The notes: generated by a model not told the origin, from the letters alone. A DNA stretch of 64,000 nt from Desulforamulus aeronauticus DSM 10349 (GCF_900142375.1 NZ_FRAR01000020.1:1-64000), one strand, 5' to 3'. Shown: positions 7,887 to 16,448, counted from the first letter of the stretch. Numbers and translations: made by a program.

Positions 7887-9317
7887 ATGCGTTATGAACA
7901 ACTTCAATGGCAAGAGCAAATGAAAATACAGGTGGATTTTAACCATATGATGACGGAGTTCATTGGTGAGGAAGAGGGGTTTACCAGGGAGCATATCGAA
8001 GCACTGGCAGGGAAAATCAAAGATTCACACCAGAGGATGCTGAAGAAAAGTGGTTCCGGGTGGCTGGAGTGGAGAAAGCTGCCTATGAATCAGGAAGAAG
8101 TCGTAACGAAAATCGTAAGAACGGCTGAAGAAATTCGCAGCCGGGCCGAGGCTTTTGTGGTGTTAGGTATTGGTGGCTCTGCATTAGGGCCTCTGGCAGT
8201 GCAAACAGCCCTTAATCACCTGCATTACAATGAATTGCCTACGGAAAGACGAGGGGGACCCCGCTTTTATGTATTAGACAATGTTGATCCTGAACGGGTG
8301 GCAGCCCTCTTTGATATTATTGATCCAGCCAAAACGATATTTAATGTGATTAGCAAATCTGGCAGTACCTCTGAAACCATGGCACAATTTATGATCGTCT
8401 TTAATTTACTGCGAGAAAAAATTGGCAGTGACTATGCTAAGAATATTATTGCTACCACTGATGCAGAAAAAGGTAACCTTGTAAAGATGGCCAGGGAGGA
8501 AGGTTATACCACTTTCACCATTCCTGCCGGGGTGGGCGGTCGCTTTTCAGAGCTTTCCCCTGTGGGCTTGCTGCCGGCCGCTGTTTGTGGTATTGATATT
8601 AGAGAACTTTTGGCTGGGGCCGCTTACATGGATAAGCTTTGCCAGCAGGAGGATGTTTTCCGCAATCCGGCCTATATGTTGGGGGTTTTGCAATACCTGG
8701 CCATGCGGCGTGGTAAAAATATTTCCGTAATGATGCCTTATACAGATGCCCTTAAATATTTTGCAGATTGGTATGCCCAGTTGTGGGCAGAAAGTCTGGG
8801 CAAGCGGACCGATAACAATGGGGAAGATGTTTTTGCCGGTCAAACTCCTGTGAAGGCCCTGGGCACTACCGATCAACACTCCCAGGTGCAGCTTTACGTG
8901 GAGGGGCCCTTTGACAAAGTGGTTACCTTCCTGGGGGTGGGATGTTATCGTCAAGAGGTTACTATTCCTAAGGTGTTCGAAGATTTGGCAGGTATCGCCT
9001 TTTTAGGCGGTCACACACTGGGCCAACTAATCAAAGCTGAACAGTTGGCCACTGAATATGCATTGATGAAGGCACAGCGCTTAAACTTTACCGTTACTTT
9101 GCCTGAAATTAATGCCTTTACGGTGGGGCAACTCATTCAATTGCTGGAAATTCAAACGGCCTTTGTTGGTGAATTACTCGATATTAATGCCTTTGATCAA
9201 CCTGGTGTGGAGGAGGGCAAAAACGCTACCTATGCTTTATTAGGCAGACCTGGCTATGAGTCTAAAAAGCAAGAGCTTGAAACGCGCCCGCTGAAGAAAT
9301 CGGAATATATCCTATAG
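7887..9317 (+). CDS. pgi: Glucose-6-phosphate isomerase
   Basis: 476 residues, ATG behind GAGGAGGTAAATGA. Interconverts glucose-6-phosphate and fructose-6-phosphate in the cytosol. SIS-fold sugar-phosphate sites are clear: VLGIGGSALGPLAVQ (about 90-105), ISKSGSTSETMAQF (about 155-168), GVGGRFSELSPVGLLP (the PGI signature, about 215), and TDQHSQVQLYVEGP (about 330) with the catalytic His region. The C-terminal Lys segment that completes the site is present. Length fits the shorter bacterial PGI form. Monocistronic as far as seen. Confidence 0.95.
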   Translation: MRYEQLQWQEQMKIQVDFNHMMTEFIGEEEGFTREHIEALAGKIKDSHQRMLKKSGSGWLEWRKLPMNQEEVVTKIVRTAEEIRSRAEAFVVLGIGGSALGPLAVQTALNHLHYNELPTERRGGPRFYVLDNVDPERVAALFDIIDPAKTIFNVISKSGSTSETMAQFMIVFNLLREKIGSDYAKNIIATTDAEKGNLVKMAREEGYTTFTIPAGVGGRFSELSPVGLLPAAVCGIDIRELLAGAAYMDKLCQQEDVFRNPAYMLGVLQYLAMRRGKNISVMMPYTDALKYFADWYAQLWAESLGKRTDNNGEDVFAGQTPVKALGTTDQHSQVQLYVEGPFDKVVTFLGVGCYRQEVTIPKVFEDLAGIAFLGGHTLGQLIKAEQLATEYALMKAQRLNFTVTLPEINAFTVGQLIQLLEIQTAFVGELLDINAFDQPGVEEGKNATYALLGRPGYESKKQELETRPLKKSEYIL

Positions 9318-9485
9318 CAGGGAATTTTTGCCATTCCTGAGCCCTGGGAACTAAAGGGCAACAGCCAATGGACAAGGGTTTTCTGACAAAGTTATGCCAA
9401 ATAGCGAATGACAATAGCTAACAACGAAATACTATCATAATAACGGCAACCCCAAAGCACTACCCATAAGCAAAGGAGGCTCCAT

Positions 9486-9821
9486 ATGCAGCGTTTACCC
9501 GAGCAAGATATCTATGTTTACAAAACACCCGGCGAAGAAGTGCATAAAATATTGGTGGGAGATTTAGACCAAAAAAGACTAAAGGCCTTTTCCAAGGTAG
9601 ACGTCACCAACGAACAGATCACGTATAAAATCATTGCTGAAGATGCTAACAAGAAGACAGAGGTCTTGGCTGAAGGCACTGGTTCTCCAGCTGATTTTGA
9701 AAAGGAAGTAACCCGGTTGGGCCAGCAATATCTAGAACCCGTTGGAGAAAACTGGCGGGAAATACAGCCCAAGGTTATGAAGGTTTTTGACCCCAATCAC
9801 CTTTGCCCTAAATACGAATAG
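9486..9821 (+). CDS. Conserved-looking hypothetical protein
   Basis: 111 residues, ATG with AAAGGAGGC eight bases upstream and a terminator right after, so a real expressed gene. No signal peptide or membrane segment. It looks like a small alpha/beta cytosolic protein: VYKTPGEEVHKILVGDLDQ, then ITYKIIAEDANKKTEVLAEG, then a helical DFEKEVTRLGQQYLEPVGENW. I do not recognise the family and assign no function. Confidence 0.65.
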   Translation: MQRLPEQDIYVYKTPGEEVHKILVGDLDQKRLKAFSKVDVTNEQITYKIIAEDANKKTEVLAEGTGSPADFEKEVTRLGQQYLEPVGENWREIQPKVMKVFDPNHLCPKYE

Positions 9822-9834
9822 AAAAGGTTCCTCC

Positions 9835-9868
9835 AGGTGCTTCTATAACCACTAGAAGCACCTTTTTA
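9835..9868 (+). terminator. Intrinsic terminator
   Basis: 11-bp perfect stem (AGGTGCTTCTA / TAGAAGCACCT), 7-base loop, then TTTTT, 14 bases beyond the stop of the hypothetical gene at 9486-9821. Confidence 0.9.
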
Positions 9869-10043
9869 GTGATTTAACAAGTGCTCCCACCACACTACAC
9901 AGACCCTCGCAATACTCACAAGTCCAGACCGGAAAATCCAGTCAAGGCCCGAAGTCCAGACTAGTAATAAATTGTTAATAACCCTGTAAGTTTTTTATCC
10001 GTAATATAATGTATAATAACAAAAAAATGGGAGGTAAAAGGCT

Positions 10044-10691
10044 TTGATACCACTCAAAGATAACATACCCTCACGAAGATTTCCCATTGTTACCGTCTTG
10101 ATTATTCTACTTAACACCACTGTCTGGCTATATGAAGTATCTCTTGGGCCTTACATGGATAATCTAATCTTTGCTCTGGGGGTAACTCCTGCAGAATTAA
10201 ACCACTATAGCCTCGGGGGGCAGCTAATTTTACTGACTACTGCTATGTTTTTGCACGGTAGTTGGCTGCATTTCCTGGGCAATATGCTATATCTTTGGAT
10301 ATTTGGGGATAACGTGGAAGATCGGTTGGGAAGGCCGAGATTCCTCCTCTTTTACTTACTAACAGGATATATTGCTACTTTAGCCCATGTTATGTCGGAC
10401 CCTTCGTCAACATCCCCTCTCATTGGGGCCAGTGGAGCCATAGCTGGCGTATTGGGCGGTTATTTAATTCTTTTTCCCCATGCCCGGGTATTAACGTTGA
10501 TACCAATTTTTATTTTTATCCAAATCATTCATATTCCAGCCCTCTATTTCCTGGGGCTTTGGTTCTTACTGCAAATTTTTAGCCAGACATTCAATATGCA
10601 AGGCGTGCAATCTGTAGCCTTTTTGGCCCATATCGGCGGCTTTGTGGCCGGTGCGTTGCTGGTTAAATTATTTCAAAAATACCGATACTAA
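10044..10691 (+). CDS. Rhomboid-family intramembrane serine protease
   Basis: 215 residues, TTG start behind GGGAGGTAAAAGGC. A six-helix rhomboid core is present: HGSWLHFLGNMLYLWIFGDNVEDRLG (oxyanion Asn80), GASGAIAG with the nucleophile Ser130, and AHIGGFVAG with the catalytic His196, giving the Ser-His dyad. The N-terminal PLKDNIPSRRFPIVT is typical of the shorter bacterial form. It cleaves transmembrane substrates within the membrane; substrate unknown. Confidence 0.93.
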   Translation: MIPLKDNIPSRRFPIVTVLIILLNTTVWLYEVSLGPYMDNLIFALGVTPAELNHYSLGGQLILLTTAMFLHGSWLHFLGNMLYLWIFGDNVEDRLGRPRFLLFYLLTGYIATLAHVMSDPSSTSPLIGASGAIAGVLGGYLILFPHARVLTLIPIFIFIQIIHIPALYFLGLWFLLQIFSQTFNMQGVQSVAFLAHIGGFVAGALLVKLFQKYRY

Positions 10692-10740
10692 GTATAAAAA
10701 TCGACTTATTGTCTGCCTGGGAGCTATTAGGTTATGACCA

Positions 10741-11076
10741 TTAGGGCTGAATGCTGCTGGCTCGAGTAAAACCGGAAAAGTCATGGCTGTGCCTATCGGC
10801 AGGACAGGCGATCGTTAAGCCAATGATCAAGTGAAGGTGTTCCGTGTCTGAAATCCAAACGGGTGGCCCAGTAATGCCCTTTATCTCATGACTGTGCAGA
10901 TAAAGGAAAGAACAATGGGTGATGTATATTTCATGTATATGACCCAACCCAGAGCATTCGGGCAGAAGTATCTCCGAACCAGTCACGCCAGAAAAGCTGT
11001 GACGGTGTCCGCAGGCATCCTCGGTGGCTCCAATAAAGCAATGTGCATGGGTCAATGCAGATAGAACCAAATTCAT
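10741..11076 (-). CDS. YmaF-like His-rich protein
   Basis: 111 residues from ATG 11076, chosen because AAGGAGGT lies 11 bases upstream while the longer frame would include it. The sequence is built of imperfect repeats with closely spaced histidines: THAHCF, HRHSFSGVTG, HIHEIY, HSHEIKGITG, HLHLIIG, HSHDFSGFT. This is the pattern of the YmaF family of Bacillus/Clostridia, whose function is unknown; metal binding is a reasonable inference from the HxH pairs and four cysteines. No signal peptide. Confidence 0.75.
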   Translation of the reverse strand: MNLVLSALTHAHCFIGATEDACGHRHSFSGVTGSEILLPECSGLGHIHEIYITHCSFLYLHSHEIKGITGPPVWISDTEHLHLIIGLTIACPADRHSHDFSGFTRASSIQP

Positions 11077-11280
11077 GAAATATTGATACCTCCTTCTTAC
11101 CATATGGTATGTGGCTCTCTTGCTCTGTGTACCGGGTAAGATCCAAAATAAGGACTTTTTAGGTAATTTAGCAACGCAAGATGAATTTTGTTGAAATAAA
11201 GCAGGTTATTAGATGTTGATTGAAGAATATAGAAAGCTATACGGTTGTTATATATCTTAAACTAGTAAGGGGTTGCAAGA

Positions 11281-11736
11281 GTGCTCATCCGAAAAGCGAA
11301 GATTTCAGATGTTGAAGATATACATAGACTAATTAACCATTATGCCACTGAAGGTCAGATGTTGGCCCGGGCTAGGACAACCCTTTATGAAGGAATAAGG
11401 GAGCTTTCCGTGGTGGAGGATCAGGGGCAAGTGGTGGCAGTGGGTTCTCTGCATGTGGTATGGTGTGACTTAGCAGAAGTTCGAGCGTTGGCTGTGGCAC
11501 CGGATTATATTAAACAAGGTTTAGGCAAAACTTTGGTACAAACTTTTTTGCAAGAAGCCAAGGGTTTGGAACTTCCCAGGGTGTTTGCTCTTACGTATAA
11601 GCCGGAATTTTTTATGAAGTGCGGTTTTCGGGTAATTGACAAAGATGAATTGCCTCAAAAGGTCTGGAAAGAATGTGTGAACTGTCCCCAGTTTCCCAAC
11701 TGTGAGGAAACTGCGGTCATTATAGATCTGGACTAA
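11281..11736 (+). CDS. GNAT N-acetyltransferase, N-acetylglutamate synthase-like (ArgA type)
   Basis: 151 residues, GTG start behind AAGGGG. GNAT fold: IRKAKISDVEDIHRLINHYA (helix 1), acetyl-CoA binding motif A around VRALAVAPDYIKQGLGKTLVQ (residues 75-95). The C-terminal tail LPQKVWKECVNCPQFPNCEE with CxxCxxxxxC is typical for short clostridial N-acetyltransferases annotated as ArgA-like, which may start arginine synthesis. No arg genes flank it, so the substrate is inferred only. A zinc-ribbon gene follows after 13 bases. Confidence 0.8.
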   Translation: MLIRKAKISDVEDIHRLINHYATEGQMLARARTTLYEGIRELSVVEDQGQVVAVGSLHVVWCDLAEVRALAVAPDYIKQGLGKTLVQTFLQEAKGLELPRVFALTYKPEFFMKCGFRVIDKDELPQKVWKECVNCPQFPNCEETAVIIDLD

Positions 11737-11749
11737 AGGAGGAATTGGT

Positions 11750-12127
11750 ATGGAATTTATTAAAAACATTAGTGAAAAAGCCAAGGATTTTGGTGAAAAA
11801 GCCAAAGAAATTACCAAACGCTCCGGGGAACTTTTAGAAGTCACCAAGATGCGGTACGAGATCAGTAAGCTGGAAAGAATCATGGTTAATAATGTTGAGG
11901 CCATAGGAGAGCTCTATTTCCGTAAGTTTAAAGGAGAGGGAGAACTGGCAGAAGAAATTGAACGACTCTGCCAAAGCACCCAGGGGGTGGAGCAGGATAT
12001 AGCGAACCTACGGACACAAATTGAGAAACTTACGCCAAAGGCACCGCTCTGTCCGAAGTGCCAAACAGCACTTACCGAAGAGGCAAAGTTTTGTCACAAT
12101 TGTGGAACCAAAATAGAAGAGCAGTAA
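11750..12127 (+). CDS. Coiled-coil protein with C-terminal zinc ribbon
   Basis: 125 residues, ATG behind AAAGGAGGAATTGGT, 13 bases after the acetyltransferase and probably co-transcribed. Residues 1-95 are charged heptad-like helices (ISEKAKDFGEKAKEITKRSGE; VEQDIANLRTQIEKL) and the end is a zinc ribbon CPKCQTAL ... FCHNCGTKI (about 100-120). Such domain pairs occur in small regulators or membrane-associated scaffolds; no transmembrane segment is present here. Function not known. Confidence 0.75.
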   Translation: MEFIKNISEKAKDFGEKAKEITKRSGELLEVTKMRYEISKLERIMVNNVEAIGELYFRKFKGEGELAEEIERLCQSTQGVEQDIANLRTQIEKLTPKAPLCPKCQTALTEEAKFCHNCGTKIEEQ

Positions 12128-12197
12128 GATACCATTTATTACATGGCTTTATATACAGGAATCGACAACACGTATGTAGAAAACCTTATTTTTATTG

Positions 12198-12299
12198 GCA
12201 TATCGGGATGTATAAAACGTTCCGATATGCCTAAGGGCAAACTAGGCTTACTTGCCTGTGTCCTTTAGGTTATTCCCTATAGGGTACAAGCAAGCCAAG
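12198..12299. repeat. Structured dispersed repeat before ilvN
   Basis: Begins with a hairpin (GGCATATCGGGA / TCCGATATGCC, 12198-12231), then CTAAGGGCAAACTAGGC shared with 36717-36733, then CCCTATAGGGTACAAGCAA shared with the moeA leader (32100-32117). The reverse complement of 12245-12290 aligns with the moeA element in the same order (TACCC, ATAGGG, CTAAAGG, AAGTAAGCC), so the two copies lie in opposite orientation. Confidence 0.55.
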
Positions 12300-12335
12300 T
12301 CATACTACTTGAATGTGGTTAAAAGGGGTCGTGGC

Positions 12336-12854
12336 ATGATGAGACGTAGCTTAGCCGTACTGGTACTTAACAAACCCGGGGTACTGGCTAGAATATCTGG
12401 CTTAATTAGTCGGCGGATGTTTAACATTGAAAGTATTGCTGCCGGTTATACCGAAGATCCGAATATTACCCGCATTACTTTAGTGGTGCAGGGTGATGAG
12501 AATATTCTCTATCAGGTGGTCAAACAACTGAGTAAATTGGTGGATGTCATTAAAATTCACGAATTAGCTGCTTCAGATTCCATTAATCGTGAGTTGGCCT
12601 TAATTAAAGTAAGGGCTAACGATGCCAGCCGCCGGGCGGACATCGTTAATATTGTAGATATTTTCCGGGCGAATGTGGTAGATGTAAATAGCGAGACGAT
12701 GGTTATTGAATTACCGGGTACTGAAGAGAAGATTGATGCCCTTTGCAGTATTCTCCGGGAACATGGCATTGTGGAAATGGTTCGAACCGGTAAGATTTGC
12801 CTGGACCGTGGACCAGGAGCGGCAAAAGATGCTCCAGACAATGATCTGACATAA
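12336..12854 (+). CDS. ilvN: Acetolactate synthase small (regulatory) subunit
   Basis: 172 residues from ATG 12336 (MMRRSLAVLVLNKPGVLARISGLISRR would follow), with AAAAGGGG seven bases upstream; the in-frame extension to 12252 lacks a site and overlaps a repeat. N-terminal ACT domain (residues 4-75: NKPGVLARI, FNIESIAAG, ITRITLVVQGD) and C-terminal regulatory domain (about 85-160: ELALIKVRA, IVDIFRANVVDV, IVEMVRTGKICL). It activates and gives valine feedback inhibition to the catalytic subunit IlvB in branched-chain amino acid synthesis. No ilvB lies in the window next to it. Confidence 0.93.
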   Translation: MMRRSLAVLVLNKPGVLARISGLISRRMFNIESIAAGYTEDPNITRITLVVQGDENILYQVVKQLSKLVDVIKIHELAASDSINRELALIKVRANDASRRADIVNIVDIFRANVVDVNSETMVIELPGTEEKIDALCSILREHGIVEMVRTGKICLDRGPGAAKDAPDNDLT

Positions 12855-12917
12855 TTTACCCGTTTTTGGGTATATATTATGGTATATAAAAATTGTATTG
12901 ACAGGGGGGTCCGGTAG

Positions 12918-13193
12918 GTGTCGCAGGCGCAAATTAAACGTATCATGATTAGCCTACCCGACAGTTTGCTAGCGGAAGTAGACAACATTGTCGAGGAAGA
13001 ACGGGTGAACCGTAGCGAGTTTATCAGGGAGGCTATGAGGTTATATATCTCCGAACGCAATCGGCGCATTTTAAGGGAACAAATGAAAAAAGGTTATTTG
13101 GAAATGGCAAAACTGAATCTGGCTCTGGCCATTGAATACCAGCATATTGAGAGTTGTTCCCCTGGTTATGAGCTGGCCAAAGCGGAGGGATAA
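12918..13193 (+). CDS. ndoAI: Antitoxin of MazF-type pair (EndoAI-like, ribbon-helix-helix)
   Basis: 91 residues, GTG start. The N-terminus KRIMISLPDSLLAEVDNIVEEERVNRSEFIREAMRLYISE is a ribbon-helix-helix DNA-binding domain like B. subtilis EndoAI, and the C-terminal segment is the toxin-embracing tail. The toxin follows six bases downstream. The antitoxin neutralises the RNase and represses the operon in relatives. Confidence 0.9.
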   Translation: MSQAQIKRIMISLPDSLLAEVDNIVEEERVNRSEFIREAMRLYISERNRRILREQMKKGYLEMAKLNLALAIEYQHIESCSPGYELAKAEG

Positions 13194-13199
13194 AACTTC

Positions 13200-13550
13200 A
13201 TGCAAGTTCAGCGGGGAGATGTTTTTTATGCCGACCTAAGCCCAGTGGTCGGCTCAGAACAGGGGGGCATTCGGCCAGTATTAATCTTGCAGAACGATAT
13301 CGGCAACCAATACAGCCCTACTACTATTATAGCGGCCATCACCTCTCAAATTGCGAAAGCGAAACTGCCGACCCATATTGAGATTCAGGCCAAAATGAGT
13401 GGTTTGGACAAGGATTCAGTGGTTCTGTTAGAACAGATCAGAACCATTGATAAAAGCCGCTTATTCGAAAAGGTTTCCTCCCTAAACATTGAATACATGA
13501 ATCGGGTGAACCGAGCCATTGAAATTAGTTTGGGATTGGTGGAAATCTAG
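13200..13550 (+). CDS. ndoA: Type II toxin endoribonuclease MazF/EndoA
   Basis: 116 residues; near-standard PemK/MazF fold: [30 protein letters not shown] (residues 3-32) with the conserved Arg, [17 protein letters not shown], and [16 protein letters not shown] (about 78-95). In B. subtilis EndoA cuts mRNA at UACAU; the same specificity is likely but not shown. Co-transcribed with the antitoxin and closed by a terminator. This chromosomal pair commonly follows alr or acpS in Firmicutes; here those genes are 34 kb away. Confidence 0.93.
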   Translation: MQVQRGDVFYADLSPVVGSEQGGIRPVLILQNDIGNQYSPTTIIAAITSQIAKAKLPTHIEIQAKMSGLDKDSVVLLEQIRTIDKSRLFEKVSSLNIEYMNRVNRAIEISLGLVEI

Positions 13551-13560
13551 CAAGGTTATG

Positions 13561-13590
13561 AATACACTCCAAAGAGGGGTGTATTTTTGC
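13561..13590 (+). terminator. Intrinsic terminator of the toxin-antitoxin operon
   Basis: 10-bp stem AATACACTCC / GGGGTGTATT with one G-T pair, 5-base loop, then TTTTT. Confidence 0.85.
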
Positions 13591-13606
13591 TTTGAGGAGG
13601 GATACG

Positions 13607-14311
13607 ATGACTCCGCTGATTGGCATAACCAGTTCCTACGACAGGGAGAGTAACCGAACCTTTATTAGCAGGTTTTACTGTCAAGTTATAGAAGCAGCTG
13701 GCGGGTTACCTTTGATATTACCCTGCATTTTAGGAGAAAAAACCGTTGATAGAATTTTAGACAAGATTGATGGATTGTTGCTGTCCGGGGGTGTGGATGT
13801 GGATCCCCTTTTATTCGGAGAGGAACCGCTGCCCTCCTTGGGGTCCATTTGCCCGGAAAGGGATACATTTGAATTGGCCTTAACCCGCCGGGCCTTAACC
13901 TTAGGGCTTCCCATACTGGCTGTTTGCCGAGGCTTACAGGTATTAAATATTGCCGCCGGGGGGAATGTGCTGCAGGATATTGGATCACACATAGCAAAGC
14001 CTTTGAAACATGATCAACAGGCACCCCTTTGGTATGGGACCCATTCCATCGAGGTACTGCCCGGCAGCCGTTTGGCGGCAATTTTTGGCGAAAAGACCAT
14101 TGTCAATTCCTTTCATCACCAAGCGGTGGCCCGAATAGCCGCTGGGTTTTTAGCCACCGCCTGGTCCTCAGACGGTGTGGTGGAGGCTATGGAAAGCAGC
14201 TCTTCTTCCTTTATTGTGGGAATACAATGTCATCCGGAATGCATGTGGGAACATGACCCAAAGATGTTCCAATTATTTAAAGAATTTGTAGCAGCCTCGG
14301 CAACTAAGTAG
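13607..14311 (+). CDS. Class-I glutamine amidotransferase / gamma-glutamyl hydrolase-like (peptidase C26)
   Basis: 234 residues from ATG 13607 with GAGGAGGG six bases upstream. The protein is a PuuD-like hydrolase: PLIGITSSYDR at the start, LLLSGGVDVDPLLFGEEP (residues 57-74), the nucleophile elbow ILAVCRGLQVLNIAAGG with Cys107, VNSFHHQAV, and GIQCHPE carrying the catalytic His-Glu. In PuuD the substrate is gamma-glutamyl-GABA. No other putrescine genes adjoin it; the next gene is an amidohydrolase 24 bases downstream, so they may act together on an amide or cyclic substrate (inference). Confidence 0.85.
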   Translation: MTPLIGITSSYDRESNRTFISRFYCQVIEAAGGLPLILPCILGEKTVDRILDKIDGLLLSGGVDVDPLLFGEEPLPSLGSICPERDTFELALTRRALTLGLPILAVCRGLQVLNIAAGGNVLQDIGSHIAKPLKHDQQAPLWYGTHSIEVLPGSRLAAIFGEKTIVNSFHHQAVARIAAGFLATAWSSDGVVEAMESSSSSFIVGIQCHPECMWEHDPKMFQLFKEFVAASATK

Positions 14312-14335
14312 TTAACGAATTAGGGAGGGACATTT

Positions 14336-15490
14336 ATGTTTGCAATTATCAATGGAACCCTATTAACCATGTCGGGTCCGCCTATTTTTCAGGGTACAGT
14401 TTTAGTGGAACAAGGTAAAATCATACAAGTGGGTCAGAACCTCCCTCTAGCGGGGCGAGTAGACGTAATCGATGCGGCAGGGAAATTAGTCCTTCCCGGT
14501 TTAATTGATGCTCACAGTCACGTGGGTATTGCGGAAGAAGTTTACCAAATCGAGGGGGATGACACCAATGAAACCACTGCCCCGGTAACAGCACATCTCC
14601 GGGCTATTGATGCGGTAAATCCTGCTGACCTAGGTTTTCAAGATGCCCTGGCCGGTGGAGTTACCACAGTGGTAACCGGACCCGGCAGCGCTAACGTCAT
14701 AGCTGGTGAAATGGTCACCATGAAGACCTACGGTGCTGTAGTAGATGACATGGTTATTCGCTTTCCAGCCGGACTAAAATGTGCGCTGGGGGAAAATCCT
14801 AAACGAGTTTACGGCAGCCACAATAAAATGCCGGCTACCCGCATGGCAACGGCTGCGCTGCTGCGGCAAACATTGGTGGAGGCTCAGAATTACCTGGCTA
14901 AACAAGAAAAAGCCAGGGCAGAGAAGACCGTTCCGGAACGCAGTTTGCAAATGGAGGCGTTGCTCAGGGTTCTCAAAAGAGAAGTACCTCTGCGTGTTCA
15001 CGCCCATCGGGCAGATGACATTATGACGGCGGTACGCATCGCCCGGGAATTTAATGTTGAACTGATTGTGGAGCACTGTACGGAGGGACACTTAATTGCC
15101 CCTGTGTTGGCTGATGCCGGAGTCAAGGCGGTGGTGGGACCGATCATTACTAACCGAGCCAAGGTGGAATTGATGAACAGAAGCCTGGAAACCGCTATGG
15201 CCTTATATAAATCAGGGGTACCCTTTGCGCTGATGACTGACCACCCGGTGGTCCCCATCCAATATCTAAGCCTTTCTGCTGGCTTAGCTGTCAAAGGTGG
15301 GTTGCCCGAAGAGGAGGCTTTGAAGGCAATTACTATTAATGCGGCTAAACTTCTTGGTATTGATCACCGGGTGGGTTCCTTGCAACCGGGCAAAGATGCT
15401 GATATTATTATCGTGGATCGACCAATATTCGACCCAAATCATCGGGTTGAACGGGTTTTTGTTGGTGGGCGACAGGTTATTGGAAATTAA
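14336..15490 (+). CDS. Metal-dependent amidohydrolase
   Basis: 384 residues, ATG behind AGGGAGGGAC. Amidohydrolase-superfamily TIM barrel: metal motif GLIDAHSHVGI (HxH at about 60-62), later His residues in VHAHRADD and IVEHCTEGH, and the catalytic Asp in ALMTDHPVVP. The composite beta-sandwich strands (GTVLVEQGKIIQVG; LQPGKDADIIIVD) bracket the barrel. Subgroup resembles imidazolonepropionase-like enzymes and cyclic imide/peptide hydrolases; the substrate cannot be told. Confidence 0.85.
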   Translation: MFAIINGTLLTMSGPPIFQGTVLVEQGKIIQVGQNLPLAGRVDVIDAAGKLVLPGLIDAHSHVGIAEEVYQIEGDDTNETTAPVTAHLRAIDAVNPADLGFQDALAGGVTTVVTGPGSANVIAGEMVTMKTYGAVVDDMVIRFPAGLKCALGENPKRVYGSHNKMPATRMATAALLRQTLVEAQNYLAKQEKARAEKTVPERSLQMEALLRVLKREVPLRVHAHRADDIMTAVRIAREFNVELIVEHCTEGHLIAPVLADAGVKAVVGPIITNRAKVELMNRSLETAMALYKSGVPFALMTDHPVVPIQYLSLSAGLAVKGGLPEEEALKAITINAAKLLGIDHRVGSLQPGKDADIIIVDRPIFDPNHRVERVFVGGRQVIGN

Positions 15491-15621
15491 TTAAAAATAG
15501 CCATAAAACAATAATTTTTAGCAGGATTTTAAAATCTCCCGTCGAAATGGTTAAACAAGAAAAAATGGTAAATGATACCTTTTATGGAATCTTGTCACAA
15601 ATTGTCGGGAGGCGTAGAAAA

Positions 15622-16029
15622 ATGAAAAATCCACTCAATGTTCTGATTGTGGATGATCAGGCAGGAGTTCGATATCTACTGGAGATTTTAGTTAAGGAAT
15701 CAGGGCATCAGGTTTATACCGCTCAAAATGGCGTGGAAGCTGTGGAAAAGGTACGCATTCTAAAACCCGATCTCATTTTTATGGATGTTCGTATGCCGAT
15801 CATGGGGGGGTTGGAGGCCTTAGGCAAAATAAAGAAAATTGTTCCCACAACTGAGGTTGTTATGATGACTGCCTACAGTGCCGAAGACACAGCTACCATT
15901 GCCATGCAAAAAGGGGCGATGCTGTGTATGAGCAAGCCCTTTGATGTGGAAGAAGTGAAACATCTGTTGGAAAGAATGGCCTCAACAACACCGATTTACG
16001 AACAGGCTTGTTTAGAAAATTATGCATAA
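15622..16029 (+). CDS. Spo0F-like single-domain response regulator
   Basis: 135 residues from ATG 15622 with GGGAGG upstream. A receiver domain alone: acidic pocket VDDQAG, phospho-acceptor Asp in DLIFMDVRMPIMGG (about residue 55), Thr in VVMMTAYS, Lys in CMSKPFD. Stand-alone receivers of this form (Spo0F) relay phosphate to Spo0B/Spo0A in sporulation. In clostridia, where Spo0B is often missing, the role of such proteins may differ. A terminator follows. Confidence 0.8.
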   Translation: MKNPLNVLIVDDQAGVRYLLEILVKESGHQVYTAQNGVEAVEKVRILKPDLIFMDVRMPIMGGLEALGKIKKIVPTTEVVMMTAYSAEDTATIAMQKGAMLCMSKPFDVEEVKHLLERMASTTPIYEQACLENYA

Positions 16030-16035
16030 CAACAA

Positions 16036-16066
16036 AATGTTCTCGTCATAACGGGAACGTTTTTTA
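16036..16066 (+). terminator. Intrinsic terminator
   Basis: 11-bp stem AATGTTCTCGT / ACGGGAACGTT with two G-T pairs, CATA loop, TTTTTT tail, directly after the receiver gene. Confidence 0.85.
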
Positions 16067-16189
16067 TTTACCGTGGGTATAACCTAGGGCGGGTAAGCAA
16101 GCTAAATTATTCCAATTCAGCTACATTTTGTGTTTTACTGTTGTAAATATTGGTAATAATACCAATAGTAAAGCCCGGGAGGGATTACC

Positions 16190-16408
16190 ATGTTTACAGT
16201 GGTTGTGCAACAAATTCCTACCATTGTTGTAGCAGCGGTAAGCTTTGTTATTTGGATGTGGCTTGCCCTAAAAATAATGCACCAGATACCTGTAATTACC
16301 AGCAAGCTAGGATTAGGTGAAGCACCTGGCCTTATTGTTGCAGTAATGGCACTATGGCCGTTGTTTGCCTTAACCTACGAACTGTTTCGTTTCTTTCTTC
16401 CCTCCTAA
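16190..16408 (+). CDS. Small two-helix membrane protein
   Basis: 72 residues, ATG behind GGGAGGGATTACC and a terminator directly downstream. Two hydrophobic segments are visible: VVVQQIPTIVVAAVSFVIWM and LIVAVMALWPLFALTYELFRF. The loop between (HQIPVITSKLGLGEAPG) is polar. I do not recognise a family. Confidence 0.65.
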   Translation: MFTVVVQQIPTIVVAAVSFVIWMWLALKIMHQIPVITSKLGLGEAPGLIVAVMALWPLFALTYELFRFFLPS

Positions 16409-16412
16409 TGGC

Positions 16413-16448
16413 AGAGACCCCTATCTCTTTTACAGATAGGGGTCTTTG
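16413..16448 (+). terminator. Intrinsic terminator
   Basis: 12-bp perfect stem AGACCCCTATCT / AGATAGGGGTCT, 7-base loop, short T tail. Confidence 0.85.

Noticed and set aside
12232-12300. Cyclic di-GMP-I riboswitch before ilvN
   Set aside because: AAGGGCAAACTA resembles the GGGCAAACC motif, but the second conserved GCAAAG/tetraloop-receptor parts are missing and the same sequence occurs at 36718 in a terminator-like hairpin.
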